Assembly (NCBI RefSeq): GCF_003116585.1
Contig: NZ_QEHM01000014.1
Coordinates: 1 to 64,000 of the forward strand
Length of the DNA stretch: 64,000 nt
Direction: 5' to 3'
Source of the DNA: Albibacillus kandeliae
GTDB lineage: Bacteria; Pseudomonadota; Alphaproteobacteria; Rhodobacterales; Rhodobacteraceae
Below the pieces are notes generated by a model. It was not told the DNA's origin and searched no databases. It was given only the letters and a program-made list of their open reading frames with translations. The translations under genes and the position numbers were made by a program. Shown in pieces: positions 17,061-26,166 of this stretch; within the stretch, counting starts at the first letter, position 1, and every line of letters begins with the position of its first letter.

Positions 17061-18577
17061 AGGTCTACGTCCCCCTCGACAGCGCCGCCAAGGCGCTGGG
17101 TGCAGATGCGGTCGCGGAGGCCATCCGCACCGAGGCCAGGTCGCGTGGCGTCGAGGTCGAGATCGTCCGCAACGGCTCGCGCGGGATGATCTGGCTGGAG
17201 CCATTGGTAGAGGTCGAACGTGACGGTGTGCGTCATGGCTACGGCCCCCTGCTGCCCAGCGAGGCGGCGGCTGTCTTCGACACCGACCACAAGAAGGCGC
17301 TCGGCCCGGTCGAGGACCTGGACTGGATGAAACGGCAGACGCGACTGACCTTTGCGCGCTGCGGCGTGGTCGACCCGCTGTCGCTGGACGATTACGAAGC
17401 GCACGGCGGGCTTGCCGGTCTGCGGCGTGCACTGGAGATGAGCGGCGAGACCATCGTGGACGAGGTCAAGGCCTCGGGACTGCGCGGGCGCGGCGGCGCG
17501 GGCTTCCCCACCGGGATCAAGTGGGACACCGTGCGGCTGGCCCATGCCGACCGCAAGTACATCGTATGCAACGCCGACGAGGGCGACAGCGGCACCTTTG
17601 CCGACCGGATGATCATGGAGGGCGACCCCTTTACCCTGATCGAGGGGATGGCCATCGCCGGGATCGCTGTCGGAGCAACCAAGGGCTATCTCTACACCCG
17701 CTCCGAATATCCCGACGCCATCGCCGTGATGGAGGCCGCGATCCGCGTGGCGCGCGCCCGTGGCGTTCTGGGTGTCGACGTGCTCGGCTCGGGCAAGGTG
17801 TTCGACATGGAAGTCCGCGTGGGCGCCGGGGCCTATGTCTGCGGCGAGGAAACCTCGCTGCTCAACTCGCTCGAGGGCAAGCGCGGCGTGGTGCGGGCCA
17901 AACCGCCGCTGCCCGCACTGGAAGGCGCCTTTGGCAAGCCGACGGTGGTGAACAACGTGATCTCGCTGGCGACGGTGCCGGTGATCTTCGAGAAGGGCGC
18001 GGCCCATTACGCGAGCTTCGGACTTGGCCGGTCCAAGGGCACCATGCCGATCCAGATCGCCGGGAACGTGGCGCGCGGCGGGCTGTTCGAAACCGCCTTC
18101 GGGATGCCGCTGGGCGACCTGGTCAACGAGATCGGCGGCGGCACCCGCTCGGGCCGCCCGGTCAAGGCCGTGCAGGTGGGCGGACCGCTGGGCGCCTACA
18201 TGCCGGTCGAGAAGTTCGACACGCCTTTCGGCTACGAGGAGTTCGACGGCCAGGGCGGGCTGATCGGTCACGCGGGCGTCGTTGTCTTCGACGATACTGC
18301 GGACATGCTGAAGATGGCACGGTTTGCGATGGAGTTCTGCGCCATCGAGAGCTGCGGGAAGTGCACGCCCTGCCGGATCGGCGCGCGGCGCGGTGTCGAG
18401 ACCATCGACCGCATCGCGCGGGGCGACGGCGCGGCGGTGGAACTGCTGACCGACCTCTGCGAGACCATGAAGGACGGCTCGCTTTGCGCGCTGGGGGGCT
18501 TTACGCCTTACCCGGTGATGTCGGCGCTGCAGGCTTTCCCCGAGGAATTCGGCGGCATGAAGGAGGCGGCGGAATGA
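17057..18577 (+). CDS. fdsB: NAD-dependent formate dehydrogenase beta subunit
   Basis: The 506-residue NuoF-like subunit that binds FMN, NAD and a [4Fe-4S] cluster. An N-terminal thioredoxin-like extension (residues 1 to about 90, beginning MKVYVPLDSAAKALG) fused to the NuoF core is normal for FdsB. The FMN/NADH site is seen at GLRGRGGAGFPTGIKW and CNADEGDSGTFADR; the cluster ligands are Cys433, Cys436, Cys439 (ESCGKCTPCRIG) and Cys477. The start at 17057 is chosen for its ATGA overlap with fdsG. It hands electrons from the alpha subunit to NAD+. Confidence 0.95.
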   Translation: MKVYVPLDSAAKALGADAVAEAIRTEARSRGVEVEIVRNGSRGMIWLEPLVEVERDGVRHGYGPLLPSEAAAVFDTDHKKALGPVEDLDWMKRQTRLTFARCGVVDPLSLDDYEAHGGLAGLRRALEMSGETIVDEVKASGLRGRGGAGFPTGIKWDTVRLAHADRKYIVCNADEGDSGTFADRMIMEGDPFTLIEGMAIAGIAVGATKGYLYTRSEYPDAIAVMEAAIRVARARGVLGVDVLGSGKVFDMEVRVGAGAYVCGEETSLLNSLEGKRGVVRAKPPLPALEGAFGKPTVVNNVISLATVPVIFEKGAAHYASFGLGRSKGTMPIQIAGNVARGGLFETAFGMPLGDLVNEIGGGTRSGRPVKAVQVGGPLGAYMPVEKFDTPFGYEEFDGQGGLIGHAGVVVFDDTADMLKMARFAMEFCAIESCGKCTPCRIGARRGVETIDRIARGDGAAVELLTDLCETMKDGSLCALGGFTPYPVMSALQAFPEEFGGMKEAAE

Positions 18578-18593
18578 GCGGGCCCCTGACCAC

Positions 18594-18643
18594 GGGGGGC
18601 GCTGCCCCCCGCACCCCCCGGGATATTTGTGAACCCAAAGAAG
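18594..18643 (+). repeat. Intergenic repeat, copy 1 (between fdsB and fdsA)
   Basis: A G6C-GCT-GC6 hairpin (18594-18610) is followed by CCCGGGATATTTG, a short spacer and AACCCAAAGAAG. The same two-part element occurs at 42481-42546 and, reversed and diverged, at 24811-24860. Here it sits inside an operon, 14 bases before fdsA, whose own ribosome-binding site GAGGAG follows it. The hairpin lacks a T-tract, so it need not terminate; it may alter mRNA stability between subunits (inference). Confidence 0.7.
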
Positions 18644-18656
18644 CGAGGAGCGCGGC

Positions 18657-21575
18657 ATGAAGGATTTCATCATTCCGTGGGACGACAAGGACATGGGCAC
18701 CCCCGCCAAGGCGGGCAAGCCGGTGACGCTGACCATCGACGGGTTCGAGATCACGGTGCCCGAGGGCACCTCGGTCATGCGCGCGGCGGCCGAAGCCGGG
18801 ATCGCGGTTCCCAAGCTCTGTGCCACCGACAGCCTGAACGCCTTCGGCTCGTGCCGCCTCTGCGTGGTCGAGATCGAGGGACGGCGGGGCACCCCCGCCT
18901 CCTGCACCACGCCGGTGCATCCCGGCATGGTGGTGCACACCCAATCCTCCAAGGTGAAGAAGATCCGCAAGGGTGTGATGGAGCTCTACATCTCCGATCA
19001 CCCGCTGGACTGCCTGACCTGCGGCGCCAACGGCGACTGCGAGCTGCAGGACATGGCCGGGATGGTCGGTCTGCGTGACGTGCGCTACGAAGCGGGCGAG
19101 AACCACTATGCCAAGACCGCCGGAACGCTGGCGCAGGGCGACATGCGGGCCCGTGCTCCCGAGGGGGAGGCCAATCCGCTCTATATCCCCAAGGACGACA
19201 GCAACCCCTATTTCACCTACGACCCCTCCAAGTGCATCGTCTGCTCGCGCTGCGTGCGGGCCTGCGAGGAGGTGCAGGGCACCTTTGCCCTGACCATCGC
19301 GGGGCGCGGGTTCGACAGCCGGGTGTCGGCAGGCACGGCGGCGGACAATTTCCTGAGCTCGGACTGCGTGAGCTGCGGCGCCTGCGTGCAGGCCTGCCCC
19401 ACCGCGACACTGCAGGAGAAGTCGGTGATCGAGATGGGCACACCGGAGCGCTCGGTCGTGACCACCTGCGCCTATTGCGGCGTCGGCTGCTCGTTCAAGG
19501 CCGAGCTGAACGGCGACCAGCTGGTGCGCATGGTGCCGTGGAAGCATGGCAAGGCGAACCGGGGCCATTCCTGCGTGAAGGGCCGCTTCGCCTATGGCTA
19601 CGCCACCCACAAGGACCGCATCCTGAGCCCGATGATCCGGGACTCGATCGACGAGCCCTGGCAGGAGGTTTCGTGGGAGGAGGCGCTGAGCTTTGCCGCG
19701 CGCAAGATGCGGGGCCTGCAGGAGACCTATGGCCGCCGCTCGGTCGGGGTGATCACCTCCAGCCGCTGCACCAACGAGGAAACCTACCTGGTTCAGAAGC
19801 TGACGCGCGCGGTCTTCATGAACAACAATACGGACACCTGTGCACGGGTCTGCCACTCGCCGACCGGCTATGGCCTTGGCCAGACATTCGGCACCTCGGC
19901 GGGCACGCAGGACTTCGACTCGGTCGAACATACCGACGTGGTGATCGTGATCGGCGCCAATCCGACCGACGGGCATCCGGTCTTTGCCTCGCGGCTCAAG
20001 AAGCGGCTGCGGCAGGGCGCCAAGCTGATCGTGATCGACCCGCGGCGGATCGACCTCGTCAAATCGGCCCATGTCGAAGCCTCGCACCACCTTGCCCTGC
20101 GGCCCGGCACCAACGTGGCCGTGGTCACCGCGCTGGCGCATGTGATCGTCACCGAGGGGCTGATGGACGAGGGATACATCCGCGAGCGCTGCGACTGGGA
20201 CGAGTTCCAGGAATACGCGGAGTTCGTGAGCGATCCGCGCCATAGCCCGGAAGCCACCGAGCTGCTGACCGGCGTGCCGGCGGCAGATCTGCGGGCGGCG
20301 GCGCGGCTGTTCGCAACTGGCGGCAACGGGGCCATCTACTACGGCCTCGGCGTGACCGAGCACAGCCAGGGCTCTACCACCGTGATCGGCATCGCCAACC
20401 TCGCCATGCTGACCGGCAACGTCGGGCGGCCCGGCGTGGGCGTGAACCCGCTGCGCGGGCAGAACAACGTGCAGGGCTCCTGCGACATGGGATCGTTCCC
20501 GCACGAGCTGCCAGGCTATCGACACGTCAAGCTGCCGGAGGTCCGCGCGATCTTCGAGGAGGCCTGGGGGGTCGAGATCGACCCGGAGCCGGGCCTGCGG
20601 ATCCCGAACATGCTGGACGCGGCGGTCGATGGCACCTTCAAGGGGCTCTACTGCCAGGGCGAGGACATCCTGCAGTCCGACCCCGATACCAAGCACGTGG
20701 CGGCGGGCCTCGCGGCGATGGAATGCGTCATCGTGCATGACCTCTTCCTGAACGAGACCGCGAACTACGCGCATGTCTTCCTGCCGGGGTCGACCTTCCT
20801 CGAGAAGAACGGCACCTTCACCAATGCCGAACGCCGCATCAACATGGTGCGCCGGGTGATGGCGCCCCGGAACGGCTACGAGGACTGGGAAGTCACCCAG
20901 ATGCTCGCGAACGCCATGGGCGCGGACTGGACCTATACGCACCCCTCGCAGATCATGGCCGAGATCGCAGCCACGACGCCCTCCTTCGCCGGGGTCACCT
21001 ACGAGCGGCTCGAGGAGAAGGGTTCGCTGCAATGGCCGGTGAACGAGAAGACGCCCGATGGTACGCCGCTGATGCACGTCGACGGCTTCGTGCGCGGCAA
21101 GGGGCGGTTCATCGTCACCGAGTATGTCGCGACCGAGGAGCGCACCGGGCCCCGCTTCCCGCTGCTGCTGACCACAGGCCGCATCCTCAGCCAGTACAAC
21201 GTGGGCGCCCAGACGCGGCGGACCGACAACGTCGTCTGGCACGGGCGGGACGAGCTGGAAATCCACCCGCATGATGCCGAGGTGCGCGGCGTGAACGAAG
21301 GCGACTGGGTACGGCTCGCCAGCCGCTCGGGCGAGACGACGCTGGTGGCCAAGCTGACCGACCGGGTCAGCCCCGGCGTGGTCTATACCACCTTCCACCA
21401 TCCGGATACGCAGGCCAACGTGATCACCACCGACTACTCGGACTGGGCCACCAACTGCCCCGAGTACAAGGTCACCGCCGTTCAGGTCGCGCCCTCGAAC
21501 GGGCCGACCGACTGGCAGGAGGACTATGCCGCGCAGGCCGAGCGCGCGCGGCGCATCCTCCCCGCGGCGGAGTAG
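18657..21575 (+). CDS. fdsA: NAD-dependent formate dehydrogenase alpha (molybdenum) subunit
   Basis: Oxidises formate to CO2 at a bis-MGD molybdenum centre. The 972-residue protein has an N-terminal NuoG-like part with a [2Fe-2S] cluster (Cys55, 66, 69, 83), a His/Cys-ligated [4Fe-4S] cluster (His115, Cys119, 122, 128), a two-cluster ferredoxin domain (CIVCSRCVRAC and CVSCGACVQAC) and a further CAYCGVGC cluster. The molybdopterin domain begins near residue 320; the Mo ligand should be Cys399, next to the catalytic His400, in CARVCHSPTG. The length matches the family. It depends on FdhD, encoded just downstream. Confidence 0.97.
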   Translation: MKDFIIPWDDKDMGTPAKAGKPVTLTIDGFEITVPEGTSVMRAAAEAGIAVPKLCATDSLNAFGSCRLCVVEIEGRRGTPASCTTPVHPGMVVHTQSSKVKKIRKGVMELYISDHPLDCLTCGANGDCELQDMAGMVGLRDVRYEAGENHYAKTAGTLAQGDMRARAPEGEANPLYIPKDDSNPYFTYDPSKCIVCSRCVRACEEVQGTFALTIAGRGFDSRVSAGTAADNFLSSDCVSCGACVQACPTATLQEKSVIEMGTPERSVVTTCAYCGVGCSFKAELNGDQLVRMVPWKHGKANRGHSCVKGRFAYGYATHKDRILSPMIRDSIDEPWQEVSWEEALSFAARKMRGLQETYGRRSVGVITSSRCTNEETYLVQKLTRAVFMNNNTDTCARVCHSPTGYGLGQTFGTSAGTQDFDSVEHTDVVIVIGANPTDGHPVFASRLKKRLRQGAKLIVIDPRRIDLVKSAHVEASHHLALRPGTNVAVVTALAHVIVTEGLMDEGYIRERCDWDEFQEYAEFVSDPRHSPEATELLTGVPAADLRAAARLFATGGNGAIYYGLGVTEHSQGSTTVIGIANLAMLTGNVGRPGVGVNPLRGQNNVQGSCDMGSFPHELPGYRHVKLPEVRAIFEEAWGVEIDPEPGLRIPNMLDAAVDGTFKGLYCQGEDILQSDPDTKHVAAGLAAMECVIVHDLFLNETANYAHVFLPGSTFLEKNGTFTNAERRINMVRRVMAPRNGYEDWEVTQMLANAMGADWTYTHPSQIMAEIAATTPSFAGVTYERLEEKGSLQWPVNEKTPDGTPLMHVDGFVRGKGRFIVTEYVATEERTGPRFPLLLTTGRILSQYNVGAQTRRTDNVVWHGRDELEIHPHDAEVRGVNEGDWVRLASRSGETTLVAKLTDRVSPGVVYTTFHHPDTQANVITTDYSDWATNCPEYKVTAVQVAPSNGPTDWQEDYAAQAERARRILPAAE

Positions 21576-21579
21576 CGCC

Positions 21580-22398
21580 ATGGTCTTCCGGCCGGCCGTC
21601 AGCGTCCCGGGTCTGTCCGTCCAGCGTGACGGGCAGCGCGAGGTGGTGCGCACCCTGCCGGAAGAGGTGCCGGTGGCTCTGGTCTTCGGCGGCTCGACCT
21701 ACGCCGTGATGATGGCGACGCCCTCGGACATCGAGGATTTCGCCATGGGCTTTGCGCTGACCGAGGGCGTGATCGACCGGCTCGACCAGATCGAAAGCTT
21801 CGAGATTGCCGAACATGAGGCGGGGATCGAAGCGCGGTTCTGGCTGGGCGGCGGGCGCGCCGAGGCACTTGACCGGCGGCGGCGGCACATGGCCGGGCCG
21901 GTCGGCTGCGGGCTCTGCGGCCTCGACAGCCTGGAGGAGGCAGTGCGCCCCCTGCCCCGGGTCTCGGGCACCGCTGTCCTCGCCCGGGCGGATGTGGCCC
22001 ATGCCACCGACGCGCTACGCGATCACCAGCCCCTGCACGACCGGACCCACGCGGTGCATGCCGCCGGGTTCCTGCTGCCCGGGCGCGGCCTCGTCCTCGC
22101 CCGCGAGGACGTGGGACGGCACAATGCGCTCGACAAGCTGATCGGCGCCATGGCCCGCATCGGGACCGACGCCGGGGCCGGCGCCATCGTGCTCACCTCG
22201 CGCATCTCGGTCGAGATGGTGCAGAAGTGTGCCATGGCCGGCTGCCCGGTCCTCATTGCCGCCTCGGCCCCGACATCCCATGCCCTGCGCCTCGCCCAGG
22301 ACGCGGGCCTCACCCTCGCCGCCTTTGCCCGTGGCGGCGGGTTCGACCTCTATTCCCATCCCGAACGCATCTCGACCGGAGCCTCCGATGTCGCCTGA
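21580..22398 (+). CDS. fdhD: Formate dehydrogenase accessory sulfurtransferase
   Basis: FdhD passes sulfur from a cysteine desulfurase to the molybdenum cofactor before it enters formate dehydrogenase. The 272-residue protein has the paired cysteines Cys110 and Cys113 in VGCGLCG on the mobile loop, then LAREDVGRHNALDKLIG and the C-terminal VLTSRISVEMVQKCAMAG block. The ATG at 21580 lies four bases after the fdsA stop; longer in-frame starts would overlap fdsA. Its 3' end overlaps fdsD by 11 bases. Confidence 0.95.
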   Translation: MVFRPAVSVPGLSVQRDGQREVVRTLPEEVPVALVFGGSTYAVMMATPSDIEDFAMGFALTEGVIDRLDQIESFEIAEHEAGIEARFWLGGGRAEALDRRRRHMAGPVGCGLCGLDSLEEAVRPLPRVSGTAVLARADVAHATDALRDHQPLHDRTHAVHAAGFLLPGRGLVLAREDVGRHNALDKLIGAMARIGTDAGAGAIVLTSRISVEMVQKCAMAGCPVLIAASAPTSHALRLAQDAGLTLAAFARGGGFDLYSHPERISTGASDVA

Positions 22399-22606
22399 GA
22401 AACTGGTCATGATGGCCAACCAGATCGCCACCTTCTTCGAGACCCAGCCCGGCGAGGGGCAGGCGGCCAAGGTTGCCGCCCATATCAACGACTTCTGGGA
22501 ACCGCGCATGCGCCAGCAACTCGCCGCCCATGTCACCGCCGGCGGCGCGGGGCTGAAGCCACTGGTGATGGAGGCGTTCGCGCAGATCAGGGTGCCCGCG
22601 GACTGA
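22388..22606 (+). CDS. fdsD: Formate dehydrogenase delta subunit
   Basis: A 72-residue helical protein (MSPEKLVMMANQIATFFE, then IRVPAD at the end) matching the FdsD family, a small subunit needed for assembly or stability of the FdsABG complex. It starts 11 bases inside fdhD, so it is translationally coupled, and is the last gene of the operon: a terminator hairpin begins nine bases after its stop. Confidence 0.92.
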   Translation: MSPEKLVMMANQIATFFETQPGEGQAAKVAAHINDFWEPRMRQQLAAHVTAGGAGLKPLVMEAFAQIRVPAD

Positions 22607-22615
22607 CCCACCGAG

Positions 22616-22638
22616 CCCGGCACACCGCTGCCGGGTTT
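22616..22638 (+). terminator. Terminator of the fds operon
   Basis: A 7-bp perfect stem (22616-22622 with 22629-22635), a 6-nt loop and TTT, placed nine bases after the fdsD stop. It separates the fds operon from the glucosylglycerate pair. Confidence 0.65.
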
Positions 22639-22779
22639 GCGCGCGTTCGGGCAGTTTTCGACGCCCCGGGTCGCATTTGGAACGCCTCGGCGGTTCCCAT
22701 GCGGGCGGACATGTCCTAACCTCGACGGGCAGCGCCATCCTGTCGCCGCTGCCGCCGATCAAGGATACGACCCGTCGCG

Positions 22780-23580
22780 ATGCAGCTCCCTCTCCTCGTC
22801 TTCACCGATCTGGACGGCACGCTCCTCGGCCATCACAGCTATTCCCATGCCCCGGCCCGGCCCGCTCTGGACCGCCTCGCGCAGATCGGGGCCGGTGTGG
22901 TTCTGGCCAGCAGCAAGACCGCAGCCGAGATCGCGCCCCTGCGCACCGCCCTCGGGCTGGCGAACTGGCCCGCCATCGCCGAGAATGGCGCGGGCCTCGT
23001 CGCGCCGGGACAATCGGGCGAGGGGGATGACAGCGCCTACCGCGCTATCCGCGCGGCGCTTGCCAGCCTGCCCGACGCGCTGCGCCTGACCTTCCGCGGC
23101 TTCGGCGACATGGACGACGCGGGCGTGGCCGAGGTCACCGGGCTGCCCGTGGCACAGGCGCGGCTCGCCCGCCAGCGCCTTGCCTCAGAACCGGGGATCT
23201 GGTCGGGGAGCGACGACCGGCTCGCCGATTTCCTCGATGCACTGCAGAACAAGGGTATCGCGGCGCGACGCGGCGGCCGGTTCCTGACACTCTCGCACGG
23301 CAGCAGCAAGTCCGACCGCATGGCCGAGATCATCGCCGACTTGCGCCCCGGCGTCACCATCGCCCTCGGCGACGCCCCGAACGATGTCGAGATGCTGGAA
23401 GCCGCCGACCACGGGGTGATCATCGCCAACCCCGATGCCTCGCCGCTTCCCCCTCTTCAGGGCGAGGAAACAGGACGCATCCGGCGCACCCGGGAAAGCG
23501 GCCCGGCCGGTTGGAACCGTGCGATCCTCGATCTACTTTCCGAGTTGTCATTGTCACAGGAGCCCGCAGCGGATGGCTGA
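22780..23580 (+). CDS. HAD phosphatase, probable glucosyl-/mannosyl-3-phosphoglycerate phosphatase
   Basis: Removes the phosphate from glucosyl- or mannosyl-3-phosphoglycerate to release the compatible solute. The 266-residue protein is a HAD-IIB enzyme: motif I FTDLDGTLLG (Asp10 nucleophile, Asp12 acid/base), motif II ASSKTAAE, and motif IV ALGDAPNDVEML. The C2B cap with IAENGAGL is characteristic of the MpgP/GpgP group. Its stop lies eight bases inside the synthase gene, which looks like a glucosyl-3-phosphoglycerate synthase, so the glucosyl substrate is the better guess. The symbol would be gpgP (or mpgP). Confidence 0.85.
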   Translation: MQLPLLVFTDLDGTLLGHHSYSHAPARPALDRLAQIGAGVVLASSKTAAEIAPLRTALGLANWPAIAENGAGLVAPGQSGEGDDSAYRAIRAALASLPDALRLTFRGFGDMDDAGVAEVTGLPVAQARLARQRLASEPGIWSGSDDRLADFLDALQNKGIAARRGGRFLTLSHGSSKSDRMAEIIADLRPGVTIALGDAPNDVEMLEAADHGVIIANPDASPLPPLQGEETGRIRRTRESGPAGWNRAILDLLSELSLSQEPAADG

Positions 23581-24805
23581 CTTTCACCAGAACGGCAATA
23601 TCGCCACGTTGCACAACCTGCGCACCCAATCCCTCGCCGAGATGACCTACGAGCTCGAGGTCTTTGCCCAGACCCGCAAGATCACCCTGATCCTGCCCTG
23701 CCTCTACTCCGAACTCGAGGGCCCGGCGATGCCCAACATCCTGGCCGAACTTGCAAAGGTGCCCTATCTGCACCGCATCATCATCGGGCTGGACCGCGCC
23801 GACGAAGCGCAGTTCAAGAAGGCCTGCGCGTTCTTCTCCGCCCTGCCGCAGAACCACGTGGTGATCTGGAACGACAGCCCCCGCAGCCTCGAGTTGATGC
23901 AGCGGCTGGAGGCCATGGGCCTCGCCCCGAACGAACCCGGCAAGGGCAAGAACGTCTGGACCTGCTTCGGCTACCTGATCGCCTGCGCCGACAGCGCGGT
24001 GATGGCGATCCACGACTGCGATATCGTGACCTACACCAACGAGATGCTGGCCCGCCTCGTCTACCCCGTCGCGAACCCGACCTTCCCCTACCAGGTGGCC
24101 AAGGGCTATTATCCGAGGATCGGGGACAACAAGCTGAACGGGCGCGTCACCCGCCTGCTGGTCAGCCCCTTGCTGATCGCGCTCAAGCGGGTGATCGGCG
24201 ACCGCGACTACCTCGATTACCTGCGCGCCTTCCGCTACCCGCTCTCGGGCGAATTCGCCATGCGCACCGGCATCCTTCCCGACCTGCGCATTCCCTCCGA
24301 CTGGGGGCTCGAGATCGGCATCCTCTCCGAAGCCTGGCGCAACCTCGCGCCCCATTCGGTCTGCCAGGTCGAAATTGCCGACGTTTACGACCACAAGCAT
24401 CAGGACCTCTCGGCTGACGACGCCTCGACCGGCCTCGCCCGCATGTCCACCGACATCTGCAAGGCGATCTTCCGCAAGCTCGCGGCCGATGGAACCGTCT
24501 TCACCAGCCACACCTTTCGCACGCTCAAGGCGACCTACTACCGCTGCGCGCTCGACATGCTCGACGCCTACTACACCGACGCCAAGATGAACGGCCTCTC
24601 GATCGACCGCCACCGCGAGGAACTGTCGATCGAACTCTTCGCGGAATCCCTGATGAGGGCGGGCCAGGTGTTCCTCGAAAACCCGCAGGAGACGCCCTTC
24701 ATCTCGACCTGGAACCGCGTCCATGCGGCGGACCCAGCCTTCCTTTCCAGCTTCAAGGCCGCGGTGTCCGCTGACCAGGACGAGTACTACCCCGCCCAGG
24801 GCTGA
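23573..24805 (+). CDS. Probable glucosyl-3-phosphoglycerate synthase (GT-A glycosyltransferase)
   Basis: Joins a sugar nucleotide to 3-phosphoglycerate, the first step to glucosylglycerate. The 410-residue protein has a GT-A fold: ILPCLYSELEGPAMPNIL near the N terminus, GKGKNVWTCFGYLIA, the metal-binding DCD (Asp148-Cys-Asp150) in AIHDCDIVTY, and a C-terminal half with IPSDWGLEIGILSEAW, VEIADVYDHKHQDL and the active-site-like histidine region. These fit GpgS proteins of the kind found in Persephonella and methanogens. The ATG at 23573 overlaps the phosphatase stop. A role in osmotic or nitrogen stress is known for the product, not shown here. Confidence 0.85.
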   Translation: MADFHQNGNIATLHNLRTQSLAEMTYELEVFAQTRKITLILPCLYSELEGPAMPNILAELAKVPYLHRIIIGLDRADEAQFKKACAFFSALPQNHVVIWNDSPRSLELMQRLEAMGLAPNEPGKGKNVWTCFGYLIACADSAVMAIHDCDIVTYTNEMLARLVYPVANPTFPYQVAKGYYPRIGDNKLNGRVTRLLVSPLLIALKRVIGDRDYLDYLRAFRYPLSGEFAMRTGILPDLRIPSDWGLEIGILSEAWRNLAPHSVCQVEIADVYDHKHQDLSADDASTGLARMSTDICKAIFRKLAADGTVFTSHTFRTLKATYYRCALDMLDAYYTDAKMNGLSIDRHREELSIELFAESLMRAGQVFLENPQETPFISTWNRVHAADPAFLSSFKAAVSADQDEYYPAQG

Positions 24806-24810
24806 CCTCC

Positions 24811-24860
24811 CTTCTTTGGGTTGCAAGTATCCCGGGGAGTGTGAGGGGCTGGCCCCTCAC
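24811..24860 (-). repeat. Intergenic repeat, copy 3 (reverse orientation), with hairpin
   Basis: On the minus strand this reads CCCCGGGATACTTG then CAACCCAAAGAAG, matching the elements at 18594-18643 and 42481-42546. The adjoining stem (24841-24848 with 24853-24860) is 8-9 bp. It begins five bases after the glycosyltransferase stop and may terminate that operon. The remaining 130 bases before the HtrA gene show no gene. Confidence 0.65.
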
Positions 24861-24989
24861 TCCCGACACCGCCACGACGCGCAGCCCAGCAGGCGGAGAA
24901 TCCCGCTAACAAATTTGTATAGTCTGCCAAACCTGCCTGTGAGGCCGGGAACTCATATTCGATCCAGACATCGACAAACGGAGTTTCCC

Positions 24990-26105
24990 ATGACCCAGTC
25001 CCCGACCAGACGCACCCGCGCCGCAGGCATCGCGCTCACCGCCCTGATGGCCTCGGCCAGCGTCATGACCCTGGCCGCCTCGCCGGCCCTCGCCGTTCCC
25101 GCGGGCGGCTATGGCGACCTCGTCGCCCAGGTCTCCCCCAGCGTCGTCTACATCGAGGTGACCGAGAAGGCCAAGGAGGTCGATATGACCCCCAACCTGC
25201 CGCAAGGCATGCCCGAGCAGATGCGCCGCCAGTTCGAACAGATGTTCCCCCGCGGCGGTGAAGTCCCCGAGCGGCAGGGCGTCGGTTCGGGGTTCATCAT
25301 CTCCCGCGACGGCACCATCGTCACCAACAACCACGTGGTGGACGGTGCCGACAGCGTGGTGGTCAAGCTTCAGGATGGCCGCAGCTTCGACGCCAAGGTG
25401 ATCGGCGCCGACCCGATGACCGATATCGCGGTGATCAAGGTCGACACCGGCGAGGACCTGCCCGCCGTCACCTTCGGCGACTCGGGCAAGATGCGCGCGG
25501 GGGACGAGGTGGTCGCGGTCGGCAACCCCTTCGGTCTGTCGAGCACCGTGACCTCCGGCATCATCTCGGCCACCTCGCGCGACATCCACTCCGGGCCCTA
25601 TGACGATTTCATCCAGACCGACGCGGCCATCAACCGCGGCAACTCGGGCGGGCCGCTGTTCAACAACGCCGGTGAGGTCATCGGTGTGAACACGGCAATC
25701 TTCTCGCCCGACGGCGGCTCTGTCGGCATCGGCTTCGCCGTACCCTCGGATCTGGTCAAGACCGTGGTGGCCGACCTCGAGGACGATGGCACCATCACCC
25801 GCGGCTGGCTCGGTGTGCAGATCAAGCCGATGAGCCAGGAAATCGCCTCGGTGCTGGGCTACGACTCGCCCAAGGGCGCGGTGGTTTCGTCCGTGATGGA
25901 TGACAGCCCGGCCAAGAAAGCGGGCCTGAAGGATGGCGACATCATCCTCAGCTTCGGCGGCAAGCAGATCAACGACCTGCGCGACCTGACGCGCGCCGTG
26001 GCCTCCACCGCACCGGACAAGCAGGCGGATGTTGTCCTGCTGCGCAAGGGCGAGAAGCTGACCGAAACCGTTACCGTTGGGACCATGGCCAAGTCCAAGG
26101 CCTGA
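24990..26105 (+). CDS. HtrA/DegP-type periplasmic serine protease, single PDZ
   Basis: Periplasmic protease/chaperone acting on misfolded envelope proteins. The 371-residue protein has a signal peptide (MTQSPTRRTRAAGIALTALM, cut probably after ALA near residue 35), a trypsin-like domain with the triad His115 (TNNHVV), Asp145 (TDIAVIK) and Ser219 (RGNSGGPL), and one C-terminal PDZ domain beginning at GWLGVQIKPMSQE. DegP and DegQ have two PDZ domains; one is the DegS-like number, but a cleavable signal peptide argues against a DegS anchor. A second HtrA protease with two PDZ domains lies at 45867-47348. A strong terminator follows. Confidence 0.92.
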   Translation: MTQSPTRRTRAAGIALTALMASASVMTLAASPALAVPAGGYGDLVAQVSPSVVYIEVTEKAKEVDMTPNLPQGMPEQMRRQFEQMFPRGGEVPERQGVGSGFIISRDGTIVTNNHVVDGADSVVVKLQDGRSFDAKVIGADPMTDIAVIKVDTGEDLPAVTFGDSGKMRAGDEVVAVGNPFGLSSTVTSGIISATSRDIHSGPYDDFIQTDAAINRGNSGGPLFNNAGEVIGVNTAIFSPDGGSVGIGFAVPSDLVKTVVADLEDDGTITRGWLGVQIKPMSQEIASVLGYDSPKGAVVSSVMDDSPAKKAGLKDGDIILSFGGKQINDLRDLTRAVASTAPDKQADVVLLRKGEKLTETVTVGTMAKSKA

Positions 26106-26166
26106 TCCCGCCCGACCCCCGGCGCCGGTCCCCCCGCGCCGGGGTCAATCCCGCACTCACGGGATG

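Noticed and set aside
18501-21653. A 1050-codon open frame on the minus strand across fdsA
   Set aside because: It is antisense to a gene with complete, recognisable Fe-S and molybdopterin motifs; the translation is His/Gly/Arg-rich without any domain, as expected from high-GC third-position bias.
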